This document shows, one piece after another, positions 1-12,295 of a stretch of DNA of 64,000 bases. Within the stretch, counting starts at the first letter, position 1. Every line of letters begins with the position of its first letter. The position numbers were made by a program, and so were the translations under genes. The notes under the pieces were generated by a model, which saw only the letters and a program-made list of their open reading frames with translations, made no database searches and was not told the DNA's origin. This DNA comes from Fasciolopsis buskii (lineage: Eukaryota > Platyhelminthes > Trematoda > Plagiorchiida > Fasciolidae): assembly GCA_008360955.1 (NCBI GenBank), contig LUCM01008745.1, positions 177,316 to 241,315 of the forward strand, read 5' to 3'.

Positions 1-3000
1 TCATACACTTACAACGCATTACATCCAGTTGGTTGTCCGTGTGTTTGACGGTCAGTACAAACTGATTCTCATGGACGTGCAAGAGTAGGAAAGTGAAACA
101 AAGCCAAACCGGGTTGTGCAAAATCGTGCCACAAACATCTGCCAGCCCCGGGGCACTAATTTCTATTGACCGCCATTTCTTGTGCATCGTGTAAATTCTT
201 CCAATATCTACCCAGTAGGCGACTGGGAACAGTTGTAGCCCTGTGCAAGTCAACATATATGTTGAAGTGAACAAATGGAAGAAAAAAACACGTGCAATCG
301 TTGCAACTTGTTCTTCTTGTCGTACCATTACGGAGAGGCTAAACGAGTGAGAAAGGAAAAAGCAAAAAGGATGTTCATTCTCTTCTGTTTAAACCCCGGG
401 CAGATTTGGATTTGAGCAGTTCAGTCAACACTTAGGACAGTTTGCAGAACATTGTGTTCCCTCGGGTAAACCGAATTGGGGGAAAAAGGTAGCATTACCA
501 TGCCGTAGCATTATCAATGGATTCGAACGGATCTTTAAATGGTTGCTTGACCAACGGTTGAAGGTGGTGTCGCTACAAATGTCCCGGTAAGTCGTGGATT
601 TCTCACCGTAGACGTCGGAATATATCGGTCCGGTCTTTTGGTGTCTGGGTCGTGCTGGTTAGATATGGAAAGCAAGTCGGTAGTTGGTTTCTTAATGTTC
701 GTGCCTAAACTGTGCCTCGTGTTCGGTTGCCAGTAAGTCGAAACTTGACAAAGGTCGAATGTATTGAATTCGGAATCAACAGGTGCATACAATATCCTGG
801 AGAACAACACCTGGAGAGGAACCCGATGCTAGTTTGTAGAAAGAATATTCATCCATAGGAAAAATGAAGGATAATTTCATAAATCTGGCAAGATGGAAAA
901 GATACTTGGAAGCTATAAATTGGTGAGAATAATAGCAATGGTATCGGTTTTGCCAGTTCTAATAGTAGTCACAATAACCATACAGAGTACCATAAGCTGC
1001 AGCAGTTTTAAATGATCTACCACACGGGTATCGATGATCTCAAGTTAGGAGCCCCGTATCCACGGTTCTTGGAAGCTATCATAATTAATAATAATAATGG
1101 AAATTAGTAACATGAGATTGTTATCTTTACGTGTTATCTATGATATTCCGTGGTGAAATATTTCAATAGTGAATGCACCAAAAGACTGCCTAGTTTATAA
1201 TTCTTTGAAACCGTTCCAATTGCATCTTATCGATCAGCAGTCCTTCGTTGTTTAATTAAATAAAACCAGTGAGTTAAAAATCGACTAAAACCACGAGGAA
1301 TTCCGAAGAGATCCACAATTCCGGTTTGTGGTTTTTATTTCTGTTCTCTAGTGTTGTGTGCCATTGAGACTATGCAATATACGGTCTTCAAAGCATGTAA
1401 TTTTTTTATTGCATTATTGAAGGCTGGGTGTGGTAGACGGGGTATGCTCCATGGAGACTAGTTGTCACGACACGGGGAAAGAGAAACCGGTAGTCGTGAA
1501 CGTGGAATTTGGAGTGGTACAGGACCACATAATGTCCTAATAGGTCAGGTGTGGTAACGGGCCGACGACTGCGAGTTGCTCTGTATCATGTGGCGAATAA
1601 ATCAATTTTTTCTTCGAATAACTTCTATGATTTCAGATAGAACTGGACGTAAGCATGTACAGTAGTTTCGGAGATTTTGCAAACGTTTTCAGTCAAGCAG
1701 TCCTTGAAGAGCAGGCTTAGCTTTTAGTCGGTTGTGTAACTTGGGCTGAAATGGGTCAGATGACATGTGAAGAAATACGGCCGTTTATAAAATCCTGAAG
1801 ATCAATGATTCGACCAAGAGATAATGTCGAATAGAAGAAACCGAGTGTGCCGTGAAATCACATTTGACCTGTAACTTATTATTCCCTATGGATTTTCAAG
1901 CCTGACGATGATGACTGTTGGTTCGTGAGAAATTAGTCCCCGTTTTGTCTAAATATTGCGAAACTACAAACGAATGCGAAAATGATGATTTTGAACGCAA
2001 AACGGATTTTGCTTTCGCGAATTTCAAATTCTCTCTTGCCATTTTATGTCATGTTCCGAACAACACAAAATTGTTTCTGACTGACTTTTTGATTGATTGA
2101 GTGATTGATTGTCAGAGCGACGATTTGACCCCCCCTCCCGTTCCAGTGAGAAAATTTGTTATACACTGACTATTATTTTACCCAATACTCGATTTCCCTA
2201 CATTAGTTCCGGCAATGACTTCACACCGAGTTGGAACGATGATGCATTATTGCCAGTGTTCAGCCAATATTGACCATCCGCCTGGCAAGTTTATTTCTAA
2301 TCAACACGAATGCAGAATAAATCGAAAATAATGAACGTACTGCATCAATCGGAACAGATCTGACGTGCAGAATTGTATGGATGGAGACAGAGAACGAACA
2401 TTGTGGCTACTAGGCGTTCCTCCTAGAACATATAATTGCAGACTCACGATTCTCATTCGGCATGTTCCAATACTTTGCTGGGTTGTTGGGCTGCAGTTAT
2501 TTCAGCTGTCAGATGTATTTGTCTTAAAAAAAACTAAAGATTTACTTGACAAATACATTGTGACACTTTGGTGACTTGAAACCTAATTGTTCCTTAAATG
2601 TCATGATGCAGAAGAATATCACTGATAGTGAACTATTCCCAGCACACGGTTATTAGTAGTACCGCAAAGGCTGTTTGCTTAAATTCTATGCCAAAAGGTT
2701 GCAATATGACACTTTTGTCAAACACAAGGCATACGGTTTTTCGTCAAACTCAAAACCGTCCGGTACCCGGTTGTTTTACACGAGAACTTTTCACATTTTG
2801 CCAGTCATAAATTGACAAATGGACAGTGCTTTTAAGTCTAACTCTCGCTTGCCTTAATGACATGTCTAGTTTACAGAACCAAAAAGTGTAACTTGTAGGC
2901 TTTATTTCTTCTCTCTGCCATCAAAATTTACCCACGTCCGCGGTTAACTAACTCGGTCCAAGATAGGCGAATTCCAGTAAATTACGAGGGACAAAATTAG

Positions 3001-6000
3001 GTTCAGTAAATTACATTTTAATCTCGGCATATTGTGCGCGCAAATGATGTGACCCTTTCGAGCCGACTACCGAATGCAACAACATCATCGTGACCGGCAG
3101 TGACATGAACTGTGGTCGAACGAAAAGCGAGCGATAATATGGACCAAGATAGTTGCGTAGTGAATGTTCTTCCGTTTCAAGTCATACGACACCAAATATG
3201 GATTTGATGAAATAATTAGGTCGGGATCAAGGTAGCATGTGAAAACATTACTCATGCTTGAACGCACTCGATGGTGGAAATACTGCATAAGCCTAGGACT
3301 GATATGGGAAATGGTACCAGTGACGAATGGATCTTTGCATAGACCCGCCTACTGGACTTTAAGCTATATATTTCACTTTGGTCATCAATCGCGAATCAAA
3401 TTCGCAAACAGGGCCTGTCAAAAATTGGATCTGTTTGCCTCCTCCATAAGCTTAGAAATACCATAAGGGACGGTAACATGATGTCAGAATTGTACTCCAT
3501 AAAACAGCAAGGTAAAAGTTTACATTTGAAATGCTGTGTGTAAAAGCTTCCGCTATCAATTGGGTTGTCAGTAAAGAATTATTACTACCGCCGAATCCGT
3601 TCTGCCATCAATAAGTGATGACCATTCATTTCTTCCCGCAATTAGTTTATGTTTCTGTCTAAGTTTACGCAGTTTGTTTAAATTTAATTAGAAAACTGCT
3701 TGCTCCCAGAGATCAAAGTGTTCCCGCGTCAGTCCGATGTACTTTTCACATTGCGGATTGTTAAGATACACTGTTGTGTCATCAAAATTGCCTCATCGTA
3801 CATGACCGTTGCTTTCAAAATGAAAGATTCAAAAATGCTATCGATTGAAATGAAATCCTCATAGCTACCCGATAAGTAATACGAATTCCGGTTCGAAACT
3901 GAAAATTACCGAAGCAATCTGTTTAAACAACCGAGATTGATCTAGCAGTTTTTTTAAAATTTAGATTGTTTTGTCTTCTTTGAAGTGATCGTCGACAAAC
4001 AGCTCTTCTCGTTTCAAATGGAATCTGAGATTCTGACTTGTAGAAACCCCGTTTTCTGCTGTGCGGCACAAATCCAGATCAACATGACAAATTTGACGAA
4101 CCACAAGGATAAATGGAACTAATGGGAAAATGATGGATGAATTGAGGCAAACGTTTTCAAGCTCGTTATTTGCCGTTTTTTTTCACCATCCCAGAACCTA
4201 GTGGAAAAGCACCTTGTGTATGGTAGCGAACTAAATTGTCATAAATGCAGCCTGGTTAGATTTGGAACACCTCGGTTTGAGGAGATATAAACAAACTTTG
4301 CATAGCCTAAAAGCCGAATAACTCGGTATAATCTTATTTTATTTTTGAATCACGGCAAGAAATTACTTTGCCAATTTGTATGAGAATCTGTCAATGTTCG
4401 CGTAATTGAAAATCTCCAACCATTCACGTGGAAGAGAAGAACAAACCTAACAGAATTGCTACTGAATTGTTGTTAAATGACGAATGCTGAATTTTTAAAT
4501 ATTGATCAATTAAAGCGAGACTTTTGAACAATGGATTTACAGGCTGTCTTGCAATCGGCAACGCAAGACGAAAGTGAAACTGAGCACTTGAGAATCAACC
4601 ATTAATGGGATTTTGCTCCCTTGAGGTTTTCAATGAGAAAGGGCGAAACGTGATGCGCTTAGGTTAGATGCATAAATATAGTAGTCAGACCGTATGATCC
4701 TGGTCTAAGTTGTCTTGGAATTAGGATTTTACATGCCGTCGGTCAACATTTGCAATCAACTTCTCTCCCGGATGATCTTTCAATTGAACAGCTTTAAGCT
4801 GATTTCTCTATGAATTTTCTTGGTGAGAATAATTTCAATTACATGCTGAACTCTCACTAGCCACTTGCAAGCAAGAATTCATGAAAAAAATTGCCGAGGA
4901 AGTTTAAAAACTCCCGTTTTTATTGTTGATTTTCTAGCGCTACAAACAAATCAGATTATGTTTTCGGTTACTTGTATCATTTATTCTAAAATTACATATT
5001 CATATGTCTAATATTGTCTGTCGGGAAAACTTCATTTGAGAGGATTTATCGGAAAGATCCCACATATGTTACATGCATTCGAGTTCGAACCATGCCACGT
5101 GATCAGTTTCGTATTTGTCGGGATTAGATAAGGTCATGTCTTTCGTGGTGATCTGAAAACATCCGAAAACCATTTGGTAATTGCAAGTAACACTGTTATT
5201 AAACATAACTCAATTGTTTTCTCATTCTTCTGCGGATGTTCGTAGCAATTTACGCGCTCCTTTTTCGAAGAGTTGGCCACGGAAGGCAGTCATTTTACGA
5301 AATCGTATTCTGGTCATTTATTTGTCTTGACAATTTTGGTCCGAGCAAAGTGAACCGGATTTTCAAACACCTTGTTTCCTGATATCGTTATCTGTTTTGC
5401 CACTGAAAAATCTTGTCCAAGTTGCCAACGAATTTAGCCACCCTAGAGATCATCAGAAGTGCACGTTTATCAAGAGTTTTTGGGTGGATTATGAGAGCAT
5501 GTAACTACAACTTAATCAGGCCTATGCACTATGGCAATCGAAATAAAAAAAATCGTGAAAAGTGCACCGTCGATAAATTATTTTATCTTTACATCATTCA
5601 TCATTTGCTTTAATCACACAGTTGACATAACAGCAAGGTGTATAATTTCGACTAGGTGAGCCTCAGGGATTTCGAAGCCGTCGGCATTGCTAACATGCAG
5701 TTTTACCACACCGTTATTTTTTCTTAACATCATATGTAAGACTCAAAAGCACCTCCATCAGCATCCAAAAAGTCACGTGTACCCGCCAGTGTTCTAGAAA
5801 GTAATCTAAACAAATTAACCTTTATTGTCTCTTGAAGATAGGTGCGTGATATTTAACAACGGTTCTTCACAGTACAAAAGACTGCAGAGGACACGATGTC
5901 AGGTTCCTAGAAAATGCGACTAATTTCTTTTCGCTATCACTGAAGTCTATGGTTAGAATCCGTGCAGAGCAGAAATAGGTATCTACTTGAGAACTGTCAA

Positions 6001-9000
6001 TTAGTTACGATCACCCTAATGAATATGGTGAACGGAGTCGTTCTACTAGTAGACGTAAAGAAGCAGAAGAAAATATATCACATTGTGGCCGGATTTACGT
6101 TTCCCGTGTAGATCACTCCCAGGCTTAGTCTGGAAAACGAAAGCAGCAGAGACTGTAAAATGAAAGAAAATAGGCAGAAACACAAGAAAAGATATTGAAA
6201 CGAAACAGAACGGTATCACTTCAGAAAGAGTTCGATGTGACAATGTGGTCGCTGTTTGGCGAAAATCAGAACAAAAGCCTTATTTATGACTTGGATGATA
6301 TCTATTCATTAGGACTCGGCTAATTCTGTTCGCATTTTAAAGGATTCTCGAGAACCAGACCGTGTGACAAGTAACTAGTTTGGATCGAGCGATTGTACAA
6401 TTATTGCAAGCAGATTCACATGTAATCGTTCCAGCAATATTACTATACGTGACGTTTTTTCGTATATTTATGTGCATGCACGTTAATTTAAAGCTCACGG
6501 TACTTCTTTCTGTCCACCGGGAGTAAATACGGGGTTCGGAATGAAGATAGCTCATCACTTCCAGTTAGAATTTTTAAACTACTCGCAATGTCATGAACTG
6601 ACGGGATGTTATATCGTCCCGGAGCCTCATTTGGCCATTGCAGAACCTGTGATTTTCAGTGTGAAATCAGTGTATGGATTGATTGTGCACTGGACATCAA
6701 GGCAAATAAAGATTTGCTGCGTCCCAAACACTTTATCCGCATCCGACTGACTACGAGATCTGACCGAGCGGATTTCGAAGTTTTTTCTTCCAACTCATAC
6801 TACTCCGAGTGCGGATTAAGGCCTGTCAACATGTTTCGCGGTTTCCCTACAAATTCCGGATTTTTGTCTATCGGCCTTGACCAAACGTGGTGATAATGAT
6901 TACACACACTCGACGGGGCGAACGAACAGTTGACGCTGTGATTGGAATCCACGAGTAATTGTATTCAATGCATTCTGGGTTCTTATGGCAATAGCGTGGA
7001 ATAGTACGGATGATTTTGAACAAGGTGTTGGTTTGTGCTTACGAGACAAACGCTTTCGGACTGGTATGAATTCAACTCACGCATATTCAAAGGTGATCGT
7101 GCTATCACGAAACGTTCGAGTGGATTCACGATCAAGTGTCTGGAACAAAGGTGGACTCGAGGGGACGATTGTATTGCATGAGTAAAAATGCCAAACCTAG
7201 TCCCTGTACATAAGTTATGTCTTTGGTAATGTGTCATTCGAATGGCCTCTAACAGTTTTGATTCATTGAACATTATTCTTCAGTGAACCTTTGAAATGGG
7301 TTTATCTTGCTGAATAACTATGTTGAAATTTGTTTTTCGTCCGAGATGTTGATAATGTCCATGACCAAATAAGCAGAAATTTTGGTCCAAGTTTGCTAAG
7401 CAAATGTTATCTAGGGTCAGCGTTTAGTGCTACTCAAGTCACCCACGGTAATGCTGTCTTTATTGTGAACCAAATGACGTAACCCGACAGTTTAAAACAC
7501 CAGAGAACCTGGTCTATGCATATCCCCTTGCATGGTTACTTCAGTGTAATTATCGCTTGAAATACGATCATTCTGACAGTGACTGTTAACTTCCTTGGCA
7601 AATCGCCTACGATGGACACCGTTTTGTACGGTCACCTGGAAGATTCTTGAGAATAACTCATTTTTGAAATTTTATCCCATGAAACTTGTGACTTCTTGCA
7701 AAATAATCAGCTATTTTTGAACCAAACAAAAACAGAAATGTTATTCTCGTTAATTCTATCAATTGTTTTTATAGATCATTCAGTATTCGCCAACTTACTG
7801 ATTATTAGTCTATTCAATCCGACGAAATATGTTGTTTCACCTGTCCACTTAATATCATCATTCGAGACTTTCTCTCGGGCTGACTCAGAGAGTTTGATGC
7901 GAATATACCGCGCGAAGACTAAAATTGTCACTAATCTTGTAAAATATAACTAAACAAAAAAACAAACAAACTCGCAGCTGTTTTGGATGGGAAATGATCG
8001 ATTCCCCTTGGGATTGATTAGCCCTAACATCAACAGCAGATAAATTATCGTAGTGAAGATGTGACAGCATTGATTATCCACACACAATTGCAAATAGTTT
8101 TCTTTCATGTCCCGATACGGTCAGTGTTAATTCATTTCCTTTTTATCGAACACTTCGAGGCCCGATAAGGTAGCGGTTATTTTGACTGAAACAAACGAGG
8201 TTGATTGTGTGTGAAAGCATCACACCACTCATTACACGGTAGTTGAATTTCAGCTTAAGAGCATAATGATCTAACGAAGAGATTTGAACCTGTCGTATCG
8301 GATTTGGTCGTGTAAGTGTTGATACTAACTGATGCGCTTCTTGGGCCTCGGCTCACGTAAGTTCCTTCTTGAACTGCGTTTCAACCTGAGTCTTGTGTGA
8401 ACCTCGTCGAAGAGTACTGTCACGTGATCATCAATAGTACGTTGTGTAGCCTCGATCTTTGGTTGGTGAGTTCTTATTCGTTTATATTGGTTTCGGCAGA
8501 AGCCACCAACTAAAGGTGATGTGGTCAGAAGGCATCAGCTTCGGTGAAAAACTAAGACTGAATGCAAAAGTCAGTCCACTTTAGAATGGTCAGACTCTAG
8601 CTATACAAACTCATCTGCGAATCAAACATGACCCTATCCACAAGAATAGTCATTGACTCCGCCCACTTCATACACGAACCTCTTGCTAGGCAAACTCTCT
8701 TTTGGGTCACACGTTCCAGCTATAAAAGTCTTCATGAACCCAACTCAGTATGCAAGTCTTCTTCCCTTCCTTACCTGGATGGATTCTTGAAGAATTGCAA
8801 TTGTTCAACTTGGAGAAGCCTAAGAGTAACAATGTTTTATTGTCATGGTTACACGGTTTTTGTTCGCTTTACGAAAGTATTTCATTGATTGCCTGAAAGT
8901 CAAATATTTGCCATTCGGTGTGTATAATGCATCCACTTGACTCTAATTGATTCGAGTTTTTATAAAATCTCTCGTTCAAACGAACCTGTCCAAGTGAGCT

Positions 9001-10371
9001 GAAAAGCTAACTAGTCGTGTGCATGGTCTGTCTTGATTTGAGATCATGGATAAAAGTGCTTCGAATTTTTTTACCGGGAATTGGCATGCATAGAATAAAA
9101 TAACATGATAACGTTTATTCAAAATAAAAGAAACTAGCCGGGATATGCAAACATGAAGTGTGATCTAACGAATGTGGCCGCAAGTGTTCAAGCTCTGCTT
9201 ACTGATCGGCCATTCATCACTGTCATGTTCCTGGAATGGGATTTATACGGTTCCCCTCTCGGTAGTGTATATTGCTACTGCAGACATGTGACAGAAAACT
9301 TTGTCACTTTACACTAAGAGGTCAAGTTTAATTCAGGTTTTACCACTATTGCACGGAGAACAGAACACATACACCAAATGCAGAAAAAAATCAACTTTCC
9401 GACATGACAACTTCATTTCATTTGTGAAAAGCAACCATTTATTTCCCAAAATGTAACTGTCAACCCTTCCCGATGGATTTCTCAGTCTGTTATGTGTAAT
9501 ACCCGCTGTGACGTCGCTTTTATTCATGAAATTTGTCTATCATCATTGACACGGACTGACACTCTGCCTATACTGAAGCCGAGTATTCATGTCTTACAGT
9601 AATACCCGTTGTCTGTAAAATCGCAGAGAGGCGATAATAACGCAGTGACGTCTGACTGTTTCATAACCTGTCCAAGAACAAGCAATCCAATTTTGTGATA
9701 CTATGAATTTTGACGAAACTTACATCAGCGATTTATCATCATAGTTATTCTTGAAGTTTAGGAGATCAGTTCTTGTCTGCATGCGAGATGTTTGCGCACG
9801 ACATATTTACAGATCTCGTTTATCCTTTGTACAGTCATCGATATATCCTTCTTAGTCAAGGTCTAAGGGAATTCTACGGACTTTGGCACACCCGATTTCT
9901 TCAAAAACCCAATATGACTAAGCATATTATTCACTTAACGAGATTTTGTTTCCCATTTGTGACCAGATGATGAATGTTACCGTTTTTTTCCAACAAAATT
10001 GCCGAAATCCGTGCAAATAAAGTCTATACAATACAACGTGACACGGCAGTTGTGCCACACACGGTTACCTCTCATGTTCAATAGACTATAAAACGTTCTG
10101 AACAGTGTTCATTTTTTGTAAACTAATGGCTTTCATGTGTAAGGTTTCCTCTCCCACGGTAACAGTTCGAAGTTCTGAATGGGGATCTCCGATTGATAAG
10201 AGCTCTATTTGCAGAGAAATGAATTTGCATTTCACAATTTCAAATTTGCATTCAAACTCCAATGTGAATGCAAATTCACATGCATTTCGTCGGATTACCA
10301 CCGATCTCTGAAACTTACGGTTACTCCGTACGCCCAGAATTATGTATATATTCAACTCGTAGAACTTACCA
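1..10371. other. No supported gene; AT-rich non-coding DNA
   Basis: I find no recognisable gene, RNA or mobile element here. Open stretches are all below 100 codons and none matches a family I know. A slightly GC-richer block at about 1,421-1,625 ends in an AATAAA-like string and could be the tail of an old repeat, but I cannot assign it. One segment at 6,644-6,889 (+) is open and bounded by a plausible acceptor and donor; it is treated as a finding only. Intergenic or intronic DNA is the simplest reading. Confidence 0.5.
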
Positions 10372-10482
10372 CCCAGCGAGAATTCCCCCATCTCGATGGG
10401 ATTCGAACCCAGGCATTCGTACTGCGTGTTCCCTACTAGCAGATTGACGAGGCCACGGCGGACGGTGTTCGGATGTCCCACT
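10372..10482 (-). repeat. tRNA-derived (SINE-like) repeat, minus strand
   Basis: Read on the minus strand, a good B box (GGGTTCGAATCCC, at 10,398-10,410) lies about 45 bases downstream of an A-box-like TGGCCTCGTCAA (about 10,444-10,455). This is the internal RNA polymerase III promoter layout of tRNA genes. The flanks do not pair into a full acceptor stem and no complete cloverleaf is visible, so a tRNA-derived SINE or tRNA pseudogene is more likely than a working tRNA gene. The sequence after the B box differs from the better-defined SINE family elsewhere in the window, so it may be a separate family. Confidence 0.45.
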
Positions 10483-11550
10483 TAGTTATTGCGTAACTTA
10501 TCGACCCACATTCTTTTTCTTCAGTTAACTCAAATTTATTGTACGGTGTGGAATAAAGTTTCACTGGCCATCGACTGCCATCTAAACAGGGAGAAAGTTT
10601 TCGGACCACAAAATAAATTTGACCAGTTCTTTCTTCAAATAATAGGCAGAAATTACTGGGACAAACTAAGATGGATCTCCGGCTACAGCGCACCTGGTAC
10701 TGCACCCGACTAACTTTTAGAATAGTAACATTCGCTGATATAGCCTAATAAGTATATACCATCCCAAATACAATTAGTTATAGTGCCAATACATCCCCAA
10801 ATATTAGTAGATCAGCCACGATGATAAGCATTTTGTAGAACGGAGTCTTTGTCGGATTTGCGAGAGGACCGTGGAAAAGAATGAATTCAACGAAGAACAA
10901 AATATGGAAATCGATTCAGTGCTCCGTGTTACATTCTGCAATCTCCTCACCAACCACAAATAGGTCGAAAGTAAACGGATTAACAGTTTTCACTTCTGAT
11001 CTTACCTTTTATTTGCTTGTAACAACAATAGAAACCCACCACCCAGAATACGAAGCAAGCTTTGAAAAAGTTACTTTTATCCAGATCCACTTTTTACAAT
11101 TTCATTTGTTCACGTTTCGTTTTAGCTTTCTGGGTGATGAGAAGTTAAATTTTATTTAACCAAATTTACAAAAGCATGACATCAGTCATCAAGAATATGT
11201 GTTCAACAGTGCCACTGAGTTTAATACAAACAACCATAAATAATCAAAATATCTTTTTGTTCCTTAAGTCAGACATTGTATATCAGTTCAGTTACAATTA
11301 TAGCGACACATGGGTTGACAGACTGGACAGGTGAAAAGCTCAAATAGTTAAATGTTTTTCACAGGCAGTTTTGCAGTTCTGTTTGACCTTAGATGCCGAA
11401 AGCAAAATCTTCCGCTTTGTAATCACGAAGTGCCCGGTCATACTGGGCCACAAAGTTGGCTTAACTGAATACTGCAGAGTATAAGAATGCAATCCAAACC
11501 TCCTAACTACGGGGTTCAGTTAAGCTAAGGTTTTCGATGTACATCAGCCA

Positions 11551-11690
11551 GCTGTCGTCCCAAGGAAAAGGTCGTGGCTTTCGGACTTGAAGTCCGCGGG
11601 TTCGATTCCTCCCACCGCCGGTCAACTTCCCCACTTGGCAGCCCTGTGTTGGCCGCGTCTACTCCGAGAAAAATGATTTGTCTTTATACT
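11551..11690 (+). mobile_element. SINE copy 1 (tRNA-derived), plus strand
   Basis: The head is a damaged tRNA-like region with B box GGGTTCGATTCCT at 11,598-11,610. It is followed by the body shared with the copies at 47.7 and 51.3 kb: a CCCACCGCCGGTCAACTTCC stretch, then CCACTTGGCAGCCCT, a TTGGCCGCG block and an AT-rich tail. The A-box region is more eroded than in the 47.7 kb copy. Its tail runs directly into an oppositely oriented copy, so the exact boundary near 11,690 is uncertain. No protein is encoded. Confidence 0.7.
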
Positions 11691-11845
11691 TTCTTTATTT
11701 ATGGAAACAATGATGAACACGAATTTTCCGGAAGGCGGCGGCTGCTAACAGAGGGCGGCCAAGTAGGGAAGTTGACCGTCGGTGGGAGGATTCGAACCCC
11801 CTGATATTCACGTCCAAACTCTACGACCTTATCCGCTCGCCAGAT
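11691..11845 (-). mobile_element. SINE copy 2 (tRNA-derived), minus strand
   Basis: On the minus strand this has the same order as the plus-strand copies: tRNA-like head with GATAAGGTCGTAGAG, B box GGGGTTCGAATCCT (11,787-11,800), the CCACCGACGGTCAACTTCCC body, CTACTTGGCCGCC, and a tail ending CATAAATAAAGAAAG. It lies tail to tail with copy 1, so the two form an imperfect inverted repeat of about 150 bases per arm. Divergence between the copies shows they are separate insertions and not a recent duplication. Confidence 0.7.
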
Positions 11846-12184
11846 GGTGTCAATAATAGACGAAGTAAACAGACAAAAGGCTAAAGATAAACAGTTGACC
11901 CTGACTACTGAATTATCCCAACATCTACCCAGACTAACTGTTCCACCCATCAGTCCAGTTCATCTGTAATTGGGTACGAAAATTCGCATCAAACCCAGTG
12001 TACTTCTAAAGATTTGCTGGTTACAAAATCGTAAATTTACTTTGCATTCGAACAAAAGAGGAAATTTTTCGTCTTGCTCCCCATGGTTTCATTCAGCCCT
12101 GGGCGACTGACTAAAGAAAAATCCATTTTAAATTCAGTGTCCGAATTAGGAAAGCACTACTCGGTTGAACGACGTGAACCCTCA

Positions 12185-12295
12185 GTGCTTGCTGTTTGTG
12201 TGTGCACACTGAAGTAGGACGGAGGCTCGAACTCTGACGGTCTGTTATGAGACGACCAAGTCATCACTGGACTCACATGGTTGATACTAACGGAC
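12185..12295 (-). repeat. Diverged tRNA-like repeat, minus strand
   Basis: On the minus strand an A-box-like GTCCAGTGATGACTTGG is followed about 30 bases later by a B-box-like GAGTTCGAGCCTC. Spacing and order fit a tRNA-derived element, but the remainder aligns poorly to the SINE family in this window. It could be an old SINE head, a tRNA pseudogene, or chance. Confidence 0.28.

Noticed and set aside
10086..10481. 131-codon minus-strand open frame
   Set aside because: Half of it runs through the tRNA-derived repeat at 10.37-10.48 kb, and the rest has no recognisable protein. This is readthrough of a repeat.
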